Shown here piece after piece: positions 15,806-23,020 of a stretch of DNA of 64,000 nucleotides (the first letter of the stretch is position 1; every line of letters starts with the position of its first letter). Location of the stretch: the NCBI GenBank assembly GCA_036272195.1, contig DATAZE010000044.1:1-64000 (forward strand), written 5' to 3'. The stretch is from DASXHY01 sp036272195. Lineage in GTDB: Bacteria > Verrucomicrobiota > Verrucomicrobiia > Limisphaerales > DASXHY01. The notes under the pieces are model-generated. The model had not been told where the DNA came from and made no database searches. It saw only the letters and a list, made by a program, of their open reading frames with translations. Made by a program: the position numbers and the translations under genes.

Positions 15806-15894
15806 AGAGGGAATTTAGCAATACTCCTCGTGTAGGCAAGTCCCCAAGTGCTTCCTTTGTTACGACTCGCGCACATCGCAGGCTGTTTTAAGAA

Positions 15895-15964
15895 TTTTAC
15901 AGGAGCAAAGAGAGAGAACGGAGTTTGAATCTTTTCTCTGTTCGCTCCGTTTGCTCCCGTAAAA
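15895..15964. repeat. inverted repeat at the 3' end of the ankyrin gene
   Basis: 29-nt arms (15895-15923 and 15936-15964) match inverted at 24 of 29 positions with a 12-nt loop; the outer bases are TTTTAC/GTAAAA. It lies 10 bp beyond the stop of the ankyrin gene and probably ends its transcript. The inner words (CTCTGTT, CTCCGTTT, GCTCC) recur at 20160-20182. Confidence 0.75.
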
Positions 15965-15974
15965 GTTTTATCTT

Positions 15975-18900
15975 TTACTTCTCCGGCACGTCAATCACGT
16001 CTCCCTCCCGCAGCCAGAGGTCGGCCTGGTTGGGATCGGTGCAATCTAGCACCCATTCAACTGCCTTTTTTGTCACCGGATCGTGGCGATTGATTTTTAC
16101 ATGCGAGAGATCAGATGAGACGCGGAGTAACTTTGAGTTGTCCAGCACGGAGCGGAGCATGAAAGAGGCGCGGATACGCCTCCATTTTCCATTTGGCCCC
16201 GACGGAATAGTGAGGGAGGACAACTCGGGTGCGAGTTTCAGCGTGGTGCTTTCACCTTTTATTCTAACTGTTACCTGGCGACTGACGCACTTGGTGAGAC
16301 TGGATACTTCCTGACCCGACAATCCTTCCCAATGTTGATCCACTGGATGGTCGGCTTCGGGAATCTCGACAATGTCACCCCATTGCAGCAACACGTCGCG
16401 CGAACAATCACCGGTTTGCAGGATTTCTTCCAAGTCCACGTTCATTGCCGTCTGTTTCGCCGAATTGTTCACGCGGCGATAGATGACAACTTTTTTGAAG
16501 TTCGGGAATGGGAGATAGTCGTTCCAAATCGGTCCCCAGTTTTCGCTGCTCCGCCATTCGCCTGACGTATTCTGCGAAAGCAGAGCATAATTTCCGGCAA
16601 TCAGCTCGAGCAAACTGTAATGGTTCCAGTCGTGTGAGCCTTTGGTGTAAGTCATGCTGGTTTGGGAATCACGCCGTACTTCGATACGGTCGCGCTTGGG
16701 CAAGTTGGCGAGGCCGCCAGCCTGGATGAGCATTTCGGCGATTTTCTTTGCGTCTTCTATTGAGAGCGTCCGGGCTGCGGGAGCAAAAAGACGAAGAGGT
16801 GTCCCGGGCTGGTGGATCCGCCCGTTGACGATATCCAGCGGCGTGGATCCGTTATTATTCTGAATGTTGGGATTTGCCTTATGCTCAAGCAAAATGGCGA
16901 TGCTACCCAGTGGCAGAGAATTATAAATTGCATGATGCAGCGCGGTGTCGCCGTTTGTGTCCTGCAAATCGATTTTAGCGCCGGCTTCGAGAAGGAATTG
17001 GAGGTAATTGGTGCTGTCTGTTCGCATGAGAGGGGTCTGGCCGTCTGCCGTCTGCGCATTCACGTCCGCTTTGTGGTCAATGAGCAAGTGTCCAATCTGG
17101 GAATCCGTGGTGTGGAACAACGGAGGGGTGTCGGTGGAATCCTTCGCATTGGGGTCTGCGCCTTTGTCCAGCAGCAATGAAACTATCCCTGTTCTCTTGT
17201 TTGCCACGGCGTCATCCAGTGGCGAAATGCCGTTAAGCACAGGACGATTGGGATTGGCTCCATGTTGAAGCAATAGTTGAACGGCATCCGCGCTGTTCCT
17301 GGAAATAGCACCGGCAAGCGCGCCAACAGATTGTTCCGAGTCGCCTTCAGGATCTGCCCCGGCGTCCAGCAATAATTTCAATATTTCCAGATTGTCCACG
17401 GTGGCCTTGAGAAAGAGCGGCTGCGTTTTCACGAAAGAAATATAATTGCCCTCGTTTTGAGAAACGCCACCTCGATGATTCGGATCGGCTTTGTGGGTCA
17501 AAAGAATCCGCGTTGCCTCCGCGCGGCCATTCGCCACGGCCAGCAACAATGGGGTGTCATTGTTGTGATTGGTGCCATCTACCGCAGCACCTGAATCGAG
17601 CAACAATGAAACCACGTCCGCATTCCCCTGCTGAGCTGCACTGTGCAATGGCGTGTCACCCGATTTGTTTCGCGCATTAACCTCCACTTTGGACGCCAGC
17701 AGCAATTTAGCCGCAGGCAGCGCGTCGGCAGTCGCCGCAGAATGCAGGGGAGTGTAGCCGTTGTTGTCGGTCGCATTCACATCCGCGCCATGATTGATCA
17801 GCAATTGGACCAAAGACGTTTTGCCGTTGCTCGCCGCGGCGTGCAGCGGACGCTGGCCGTCACCATTGATTCCCTTCAAGTTCACATCGGCTTTGTTCGC
17901 CATCAGTACTTCCGCGACTTCGGCGTAACCGAGCGATATCGCCCGATAAAGAGGATCAAGAACTCCCGCGTTCACATCTGCGCCACGGGACAAAAGCAAC
18001 TCAACCATCGCTTTGTGCCCGTGTTCCGCAGCTCCATACAATGGGTTACCGGGGTGGCGGCGGCTGCCTGCGTTCACATCCGCGCCGTGATCCAGAAGAT
18101 ATTTGGCCACGATCAACTGGCCTTTTTCAGCGGCGATCTGGAGCGGCGTTTTGCCATCAGTGTCCGGGGCATTGATCAAATCCGGACTATTCTGAATCAT
18201 CGCCTGAATGTTGCGGACTTCCCTTTGCTCCTCGTCGGTAGTGGTGGATTCCTGGGTTCCTCCGCCGGCTGTGAATTCGCTTTGAACATTGCGTAGAATG
18301 TTGAGCTTCGCTTGTGCGGCGGCCAATTTATCCGGCAGCACCCGCACGGCACTGTCCGTTTGGGCGTCGATTTTTGCATTCAGATCATCCACCAGTTCCT
18401 GGGCGCTTTTGTATTTCGGGTGGTCTGGTGTGTAATCCATCTTGAGTTTAATGAGATCCCGCTCCGCACTGATTAATTGCGTCATTGACTCCGTCAGCAC
18501 TGAGTTCGGAAAGTTTTGTTGCACAAAGACCCGCTTCTCATTGCGGGACATTTTTTCAACTTCCTGAATCTGCGCCTGAAGCGAGGCCACGTTTGCGCGC
18601 GCATCCAGAAGGGTGGTGTTGGATACGCCACTGTCCTCGGCCTTCGGTGCAATATTCAAGCCCGCCAGGTTTTGCCGGCTCAAGGTCGCCAGCGTCTGCT
18701 GGTCGCTGAATTCCTTCACGATGCGCTGATACTGGACCACCGCTTCATTGGTCTTGCCGAGTTTGCGGTAGCATTCGCCCAGGCGGAAAATCGCGGTGGC
18801 GGCCAGTTGGCGGTCCTTATCGAAATTGCTGGCGAGGGATTGGTAATCGGAAATGGCGGCGTCGAGATTACGATTGGCTTCTTCCTCAAAGAGCCCCTGT

Positions 18901-18989
18901 TGCAAGAGACCGGTCAGGTCGTTGGTGGCACCGCGCGCCATGATGGCGAGCGTCAGCATGATTGGAAGCAAACCTATTCTTAATTTCAT
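15975..18989 (-). CDS. exported TPR/coiled-coil/ankyrin-repeat protein
   Basis: A 1004-aa protein with a signal peptide (IGLLPIMLTLAIMARGA). Residues 25-110 form TPR-like helices (AATAIFRLGECYRKLGKTNEA, as in YbgF-type proteins). About 120-250 is a charged coiled coil. About 265-770 holds roughly fourteen ankyrin repeats (G-TPLH-AA...G...V-LLL..GADVNA). The C-terminal 200 residues have two segments ending GDIVEIPE and GDVIDVPE, reminiscent of SLBB-type export proteins. It probably acts in the periplasm as a binding scaffold. The promoter region shares a motif with the kinase gene at 20152-22284. Confidence 0.8.
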   Translation of the reverse strand: MKLRIGLLPIMLTLAIMARGATNDLTGLLQQGLFEEEANRNLDAAISDYQSLASNFDKDRQLAATAIFRLGECYRKLGKTNEAVVQYQRIVKEFSDQQTLATLSRQNLAGLNIAPKAEDSGVSNTTLLDARANVASLQAQIQEVEKMSRNEKRVFVQQNFPNSVLTESMTQLISAERDLIKLKMDYTPDHPKYKSAQELVDDLNAKIDAQTDSAVRVLPDKLAAAQAKLNILRNVQSEFTAGGGTQESTTTDEEQREVRNIQAMIQNSPDLINAPDTDGKTPLQIAAEKGQLIVAKYLLDHGADVNAGSRRHPGNPLYGAAEHGHKAMVELLLSRGADVNAGVLDPLYRAISLGYAEVAEVLMANKADVNLKGINGDGQRPLHAAASNGKTSLVQLLINHGADVNATDNNGYTPLHSAATADALPAAKLLLASKVEVNARNKSGDTPLHSAAQQGNADVVSLLLDSGAAVDGTNHNNDTPLLLAVANGRAEATRILLTHKADPNHRGGVSQNEGNYISFVKTQPLFLKATVDNLEILKLLLDAGADPEGDSEQSVGALAGAISRNSADAVQLLLQHGANPNRPVLNGISPLDDAVANKRTGIVSLLLDKGADPNAKDSTDTPPLFHTTDSQIGHLLIDHKADVNAQTADGQTPLMRTDSTNYLQFLLEAGAKIDLQDTNGDTALHHAIYNSLPLGSIAILLEHKANPNIQNNNGSTPLDIVNGRIHQPGTPLRLFAPAARTLSIEDAKKIAEMLIQAGGLANLPKRDRIEVRRDSQTSMTYTKGSHDWNHYSLLELIAGNYALLSQNTSGEWRSSENWGPIWNDYLPFPNFKKVVIYRRVNNSAKQTAMNVDLEEILQTGDCSRDVLLQWGDIVEIPEADHPVDQHWEGLSGQEVSSLTKCVSRQVTVRIKGESTTLKLAPELSSLTIPSGPNGKWRRIRASFMLRSVLDNSKLLRVSSDLSHVKINRHDPVTKKAVEWVLDCTDPNQADLWLREGDVIDVPEK

Positions 18990-19059
18990 AAAATTTTCGA
19001 AACTCTGCGATGAACTCTAGCTATACCGTCAAAATGAGTTGTCACACTTTTGCAAAATC
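18980..19059. repeat. 80-bp direct repeat, copy A (promoter and start of the ankyrin gene)
   Basis: It matches 19271-19350 without gaps at an offset of 291 bp; ends and middle (CATAAAATTTT, GATGAACTCT, AGTTGTCACACTTTTGCAAA) are identical or nearly so. This copy includes the ATG of the ankyrin gene (18987-18989). Confidence 0.8.
19037..19059 (-). promoter_or_regulatory. shared upstream motif, ankyrin gene
   Basis: On the minus strand it reads GATTTTGCAAAAGTGTGACA followed by ACT, ending 47 bp before the ATG. The same motif lies 43 bp before the kinase ATG (22327-22349) and in copy B (19328-19350). TGACAACT then 16-17 nt then an AGA-containing block would fit an ECF-type or variant promoter; this is inference. 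Confidence 0.5.
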
Positions 19060-19069
19060 GGAAATGCGA

Positions 19070-19216
19070 TTTCACCGCAGAGACGCAGAGTGGCAAAAAT
19101 TTATAAGGAAAGCAGGAAACCAGGAAGTTGAGGCAAAAATCTGGTCTTCCTGCATTCTTGTTTTCCCTATTGATCCGCGTTTTCATTCTCAACCTCTCTG
19201 CGTCTCTGCGGTGAAA
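19070..19216. repeat. inverted repeat with CACCGCAGAGACGCAGAG ends
   Basis: 21-nt arms at 19070-19090 and 19196-19216 are perfectly complementary, enclosing 105 bp. The enclosed part has shorter inverted words (CAGGAAG/CTTCCTG). A related arm without a partner occurs at 22364-22390 next to the kinase promoter. No gene is contained. The whole 432-bp gap 18990-19421 consists of this element, the two 80-bp copies and the repeat at 19360-19425. Confidence 0.8.
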
Positions 19217-19270
19217 AATCCAGTTCATTTTATGTCTCCAGCCTTCGTCCTACCCCATGCATCCACAATT

Positions 19271-19350
19271 TTAATTTCATAAAATTTTCCGAACTCCACG
19301 ATGAACTCTGGCTATTCTGCTGCGATCAGTTGTCACACTTTTGCAAAATC
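19271..19350. repeat. 80-bp direct repeat, copy B (vestigial gene start)
   Basis: It carries the same motif, spacing and ATG (19278-19280) as copy A, and similarity continues about ten bases past the ATG. After that the frame runs only 15 codons (starting MKLKLWMHGV) to a stop. It looks like the leftover start of a duplicated relative of the ankyrin gene. Confidence 0.65.
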
Positions 19351-19359
19351 ACTCGCTTT

Positions 19360-19425
19360 GTAGCAGCCGAGGTTACGAGGCTCTAAATTCATTTTTAAAG
19401 CGAGCCTCCTTACGTCGGCTGCTAC
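19360..19425. repeat. inverted repeat of the GTAGCAGCCGACGTAAGG family
   Basis: 24-nt arms (19360-19383, 19402-19425) pair at 21 of 24. The right arm is identical over 24 nt to 42365-42388 and contains the TAG stop of the response-regulator gene. It probably forms a 3'-end hairpin for that gene. Confidence 0.8.
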
Positions 19426-20105
19426 GATTCCAATTTGTATCCCACACCATGCACGGTCTTGATCCACTTGGGCACATCGGGGTCGCGCTCGATTTTTCCA
19501 CGCAGGCTGGCGATGTGATTGTCCACCGTGCGCGTCGTCGGAAACGCGGCGTAACCCCAAACGGCATCCAAAAATCGCTCGCGAGTGACCGGTTCGCCCG
19601 GGGATTCCGCCATCAGGCGCAACATGGCGAATTCCTTGGCGGTCAAATGAATCGCTTTTTTTCCGCGCGCAACCGTTTGGCGCGCGAGGTCAATTTCCAC
19701 ATCGCCCAGCTTCAGTTTTGCCGGCGATTTGTTTTGTTTTTGAAAGCGCCGCAGTAAAGCTCTCACGCGCGCCAGCAACTCCTCGGTGCTAAAGGGTTTT
19801 ACCAAATAATCATCCGCGCCCACGTCGAGCCCGGCCACGCGGTCTTCGATCTGCCCCTTCGCTGTGAGCATCAGGATGGGGACGGGATTGGCCAGGCGCC
19901 GCAGTTCGGCGCACACTTCGTAGCCATCGAGCTTAGGCATCATGACATCGAGCAGGATGAGGTCGGGCTTTTCCTCGAGCGCGCGTTTCAATCCGCTCTC
20001 GCCATCGGCTGCGGTGAGCGCGCGATAACCTTCCGCTTCCATCACGTCTTTCAACGCGGTGCGCATCGGCGTTTCGTCTTCGATGATAAGAATGCGAGGC
20101 ATCAT
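19422..20105 (-). CDS. OmpR/PhoB-family response regulator
   Basis: A 227-aa two-domain regulator. The receiver is at about residues 4-115 with phospho-acceptor Asp in LILLDVMMPKLDGYE and the conserved Lys in DYLVKPFSTEELLAR. The winged-helix DNA-binding domain is at about 130-225 with LTAKEFAMLRLMAESPGEPVT and TVDNHIASLRGKIE. Partner of the kinase encoded immediately upstream in the transcript (46-bp gap). The stop codon is supplied by a dispersed repeat. Targets are unknown; the shared promoter motif suggests the kinase and the ankyrin protein are co-regulated. Confidence 0.93.
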   Translation of the reverse strand: MMPRILIIEDETPMRTALKDVMEAEGYRALTAADGESGLKRALEEKPDLILLDVMMPKLDGYEVCAELRRLANPVPILMLTAKGQIEDRVAGLDVGADDYLVKPFSTEELLARVRALLRRFQKQNKSPAKLKLGDVEIDLARQTVARGKKAIHLTAKEFAMLRLMAESPGEPVTRERFLDAVWGYAAFPTTRTVDNHIASLRGKIERDPDVPKWIKTVHGVGYKLES

Positions 20106-20114
20106 TTTTGAACA

Positions 20115-20173
20115 GGAGGAAACAGAGATAACTGAGAATTGCCAATGTCACTCATTTTGTCTCTGTTTCCTCC
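20115..20173. repeat. GGAGGAAACAGAGA inverted repeat spanning the kinase stop
   Basis: A perfect 14-bp inverted repeat (20115-20128, 20160-20173) with a 31-nt loop. The right arm codes for the last residues of the kinase, so its ETEET-like tail (EKTEETETK) derives from repeat sequence. The arms resemble the words in 15936-15964. Confidence 0.65.
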
Positions 20174-22284
20174 GTTTTCTCCTGTCGATTCCGTGGTAGC
20201 ACAATCGTAAAGCGGCTGCCCTGGCCGACGTTGCTGCGCACGGTGACTTGGCCACCGTGCGCCTCAACGATGTGCCTCACAATGCTGAGGCCGATCCCCA
20301 CCCCCTGCGTCTCCCGGCGCAACTCGGAGCCGAGCCGGTAAAAGCGCTCAAAAATTTTCTCGTGCTCTGCCGGCGGAATGCCGGGGCCGGTGTCCTCAAC
20401 CCATAGACGCGTCCGATCAGCTTCGGATTCAATCCCGATCTTTACCGGCGAACCTTTCGGTGAGTGTTTGATGGCATTATCGATCAAATTTACGAGCGCC
20501 TGTTGTATTGCGCGGCCGTCGATTTCGAGTTCCAAATTCCCATTTTCGCCGGGTGTCGGCGTTGCAGATTGAATTCCGGACTTTAAGTCGAATTCCAATC
20601 TCACTCCTTTCTCTTCCGCATAAGGCTCCAGGAGTTTCACGGTTTCGCGGGTGAGCGCGAGCAAATCGGTTGGTTCAAATTCGTATTGCTTGCGGCCCTG
20701 CTCAATGCGCGAAAAATCCAGCACATTTTCAATCAGCGACGAAAGGCGCCGGCATTCCTGCACGATGAAACGGAAGTATTCGTTCTGTTTTTCCGGTTCA
20801 TGGACCTTGCCGCGCTCGAGGCTCTCGGCCATCAGCCGCACCGAAGCAATCGGCGCGCGCAATTCGTGCGATACGCTGGAGACAAAATTGGATTTCATTT
20901 CCGTGAGCCGGAGCTGTCGATGAAAGGCGCGCCACGCCGCGAGCAACCCGATCAATGCGGCGGCCGTGGATACCAAGACGAGCGAGCCGAACAGCATGGC
21001 GCGGGATTTTTGAGTCGAGAACAGTTCGTCCGGGCCGGTCAGGTAAATGTTGACTTTGAGCTGTTCCACGCCGCTATCGGATCGCGCCGCGAACGCGAGC
21101 AAGTTGGTGGATATTTTGTCCGAATCGGTTTTTTGCCAGAATTGTCCGCCGCCTTTTCCGCCTTTCACGTAGTCGTTGTGCCAATAGGTGAGCGGAGGCG
21201 CTCCTTCAGTGATTTTCTTTCTCCCCGCTTCGACTTCGGCGGCGAAATAGGCGGGAATATGTTCCGTGTTGGTGGAGATCCAAAGGCCGATATCAGATTC
21301 GGGACGGCAGACGAAAGAGGTCCCGTTTGTGTCTTCTGCGCGAGCAGCAATCCAATTCCGACCAGTGACTACTCCAACGCGACTGCCCTCACTGATGAAT
21401 TTCCATTTACCCTGACCCTCTGGAAGCGTGAACCAAAAAATTTGCGGACTGGAAATGAGACTTTTGCTTTTGTTTGCGCCCGCGGAAAGCAGCGGTCCGA
21501 ATGAGTCCGCGCGAAGATGCTCGCGGGCAGCGGCAAAAAGTTCACGTGCGCGTTCCTGTTGCCGCCACGCGTCGCGCCATTTTAGAACGGCTTCCGCTTG
21601 ATTGGGGAGAGCCCAGGCTTGCTCCAGCAAAAGCGGCGTCAACATGGTCGGGTGACAGACGATGTTCGAACAAAACGAGTCCATGGAAAATCGCCCGCGC
21701 TGGACGAGTTTGAATTGGGCGAGCGGCTGAAGTGGCAGACCACTTTCACCCACGGCATTGGGTTCTCGGGCCGCCGCGACCAAAGAGAATGATTTTTCCG
21801 CTTCCGCCCAATTGGGCTGTCGATCCAACAAGACGCCTAATTGATACTGGGCAACGGCGGCAAAACGTTCCGGAGGTTTTGAACTGATAAAATGGCGGCA
21901 GGCCTCAATGCCCGTCGCCGGCGACGTAGGATATTGCGATTCGTTCCACAGGCGCGCCTGCTCCTGAGAAAGTTCGGTCAATGAAAACGGCGCCGGCAGC
22001 GGCGCCGCATCGTAGGGCGACGGAAATTTCAACTGCCCGGAGTCATCGATCTGAAACACGATGCGGTTCGAAGCTTCATTGCCCGGCGAAATCAATTCAT
22101 TCCAGAGTGCGGGAAGAAGTTCATCAGCGATAGACTGGGCGCGTTCGCGGGCGTCGTGTTCGGCGAGGACTTTGTCCTGACGCAGCGAAGCCCAGCCGAT
22201 GACCGCCAGCACCGCCACTGGCAGCAGGATGAGGGCTGCCTGCCAGTAAAAAGTCGATTTCCCATGGATGCGCGGTCCTGACAT
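20152..22284 (-). CDS. membrane-bound sensor histidine kinase
   Basis: 710 aa from the ATG at 22284 (AAAGAAG upstream; the frame reaches 22335). A membrane helix lies at about residues 11-33, a large periplasmic part with TPR-like character (CRHFISSKPPERFAAVAQYQLGVLL) follows to about 430, and then a second helix (AMLFGSLVLVSTAAALIGLLAA). HisKA has the phospho-accepting His in FVSSVSHELRAPIASVRLM. HATPase has N (LVNLIDNAIKHS), G1 (VEDTGPGIP) and G2 (GVGIGLSIV). It signals to the OmpR-type regulator. The C-terminal tail is repeat-derived. Confidence 0.92.
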   Translation of the reverse strand: MSGPRIHGKSTFYWQAALILLPVAVLAVIGWASLRQDKVLAEHDARERAQSIADELLPALWNELISPGNEASNRIVFQIDDSGQLKFPSPYDAAPLPAPFSLTELSQEQARLWNESQYPTSPATGIEACRHFISSKPPERFAAVAQYQLGVLLDRQPNWAEAEKSFSLVAAAREPNAVGESGLPLQPLAQFKLVQRGRFSMDSFCSNIVCHPTMLTPLLLEQAWALPNQAEAVLKWRDAWRQQERARELFAAAREHLRADSFGPLLSAGANKSKSLISSPQIFWFTLPEGQGKWKFISEGSRVGVVTGRNWIAARAEDTNGTSFVCRPESDIGLWISTNTEHIPAYFAAEVEAGRKKITEGAPPLTYWHNDYVKGGKGGGQFWQKTDSDKISTNLLAFAARSDSGVEQLKVNIYLTGPDELFSTQKSRAMLFGSLVLVSTAAALIGLLAAWRAFHRQLRLTEMKSNFVSSVSHELRAPIASVRLMAESLERGKVHEPEKQNEYFRFIVQECRRLSSLIENVLDFSRIEQGRKQYEFEPTDLLALTRETVKLLEPYAEEKGVRLEFDLKSGIQSATPTPGENGNLELEIDGRAIQQALVNLIDNAIKHSPKGSPVKIGIESEADRTRLWVEDTGPGIPPAEHEKIFERFYRLGSELRRETQGVGIGLSIVRHIVEAHGGQVTVRSNVGQGSRFTIVLPRNRQEKTEETETK

Positions 22285-22326
22285 TGGCTTCTTTATGCCG
22301 CTGAATCTACGTTCCGGGCAAGCCAC

Positions 22327-22349
22327 AGTTGTCACGGATTTGCAAAATC
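22327..22349 (-). promoter_or_regulatory. shared upstream motif, kinase gene
   Basis: Minus strand GATTTTGCAAATCCGTGACA plus ACT, 43 bp before the kinase ATG at 22284. Similarity to 19037-19059 continues outward through GAAATG and into a GCAGAG-type repeat arm (22364-22390). With TGACAACT as an upstream element, CGTAGA lies 16-17 nt further on. Confidence 0.5.
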
Positions 22350-22469
22350 AGAAATGGGCTTTTGCCACAGAGGCGCAGAGGTCGCAGAGAGGAAAGCGAA
22401 CCGATAAAATTGCAATCAGGCTTTTGACACCTCTGCACTCCCTGAGTCTCGGTGGGCAGCATACTGTTT

Positions 22470-22484
22470 TTAGAATTATTCTAA
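22470..22484. promoter_or_regulatory. perfect 7-1-7 Fur/PerR-type operator upstream of the fur-like gene
   Basis: TTAGAATTATTCTAA is a perfect palindrome of two 7-mers around one base, the layout of PerR/Fur boxes (PerR consensus TTATAATNATTATAA). It is 41 bp before the start codon and abuts a TTGACA -35 element. Autoregulation by the adjacent Fur-family protein is the natural reading. Confidence 0.75.
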
Positions 22485-22487
22485 GTA

Positions 22488-22516
22488 TTGACAGGGGCAG
22501 GAAGGGCGTTTAGTTT
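22488..22516 (+). promoter_or_regulatory. sigma-70-type promoter of fur-sufB-TA-sufC
   Basis: A consensus TTGACA (22488-22493) is separated by 17 bp from TAGTTT (22511-22516). Transcription would begin near 22523, only a few bases before the ATG, giving an almost leaderless mRNA. The -10 is weak, so a promoter further upstream using TATTCT within the palindrome is an alternative. Confidence 0.55.
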
Positions 22517-22525
22517 GCCGACGGA

Positions 22526-22966
22526 ATGTCCCGCGTCGAGCATAAAAAAATAGATGAGCATTTGAGCAAACAGCTCTCCACGAGCGGTTTTCGCTTCACG
22601 CCGCAGCGCGAGCACGTCTACGGCGTGCTGCTCGAGGAGCGCGATCATCCGACGGCGGAGGAAGTTTTCATCCGATCCAAGCACCGAATGCCGGAAATTT
22701 CCATGGCCACGGTTTATAACTGCCTGGATGCGCTGGTGCGCTCGGGCGTGGCGCGGCAGGTTACGGTGGACCGGGGCGCGACGCGGTTTTGCCCGAACAT
22801 GCAGGAGCACTGCCACTTTTTCTGCGACACCTGCGAAAAGGTGTTCGATATTGAGCTGTCCGACAAAGGTCCGGCGGGAATCACTCTGCCGAAAGGTTTC
22901 AAGGCGGCACGGTTCGAAATCGCGATTCACGGGCTTTGCGCAAAATGCGCAGGCCACAGCAAATAG
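22526..22966 (+). CDS. Fur-family metal/redox-responsive repressor heading the sufBC locus
   Basis: A 146-aa protein. Winged helix with RFTPQREHVYGVLLEERDHPTAEEVF and ATVYNCLDALVRSG, then a dimerisation/metal domain with structural zinc pairs C100-x2-C103 and C138-x2-C141. H41, H95 and H97 are kept, but the position of the PerR Asp85/Fur Glu81 ligand is C89 (TRFCPNMQEHCHFFC), and C96 sits between the two histidines. With seven cysteines it may sense metal, peroxide or thiol state. It is 54 bp ahead of sufB in the same direction, so probably controls Fe-S assembly. Confidence 0.9.
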   Translation: MSRVEHKKIDEHLSKQLSTSGFRFTPQREHVYGVLLEERDHPTAEEVFIRSKHRMPEISMATVYNCLDALVRSGVARQVTVDRGATRFCPNMQEHCHFFCDTCEKVFDIELSDKGPAGITLPKGFKAARFEIAIHGLCAKCAGHSK

Positions 22967-23020
22967 CGTGAATCGACTTCGCGGATGATTTTAACAATTT
23001 AACTGGTTGTATTTTTATTA

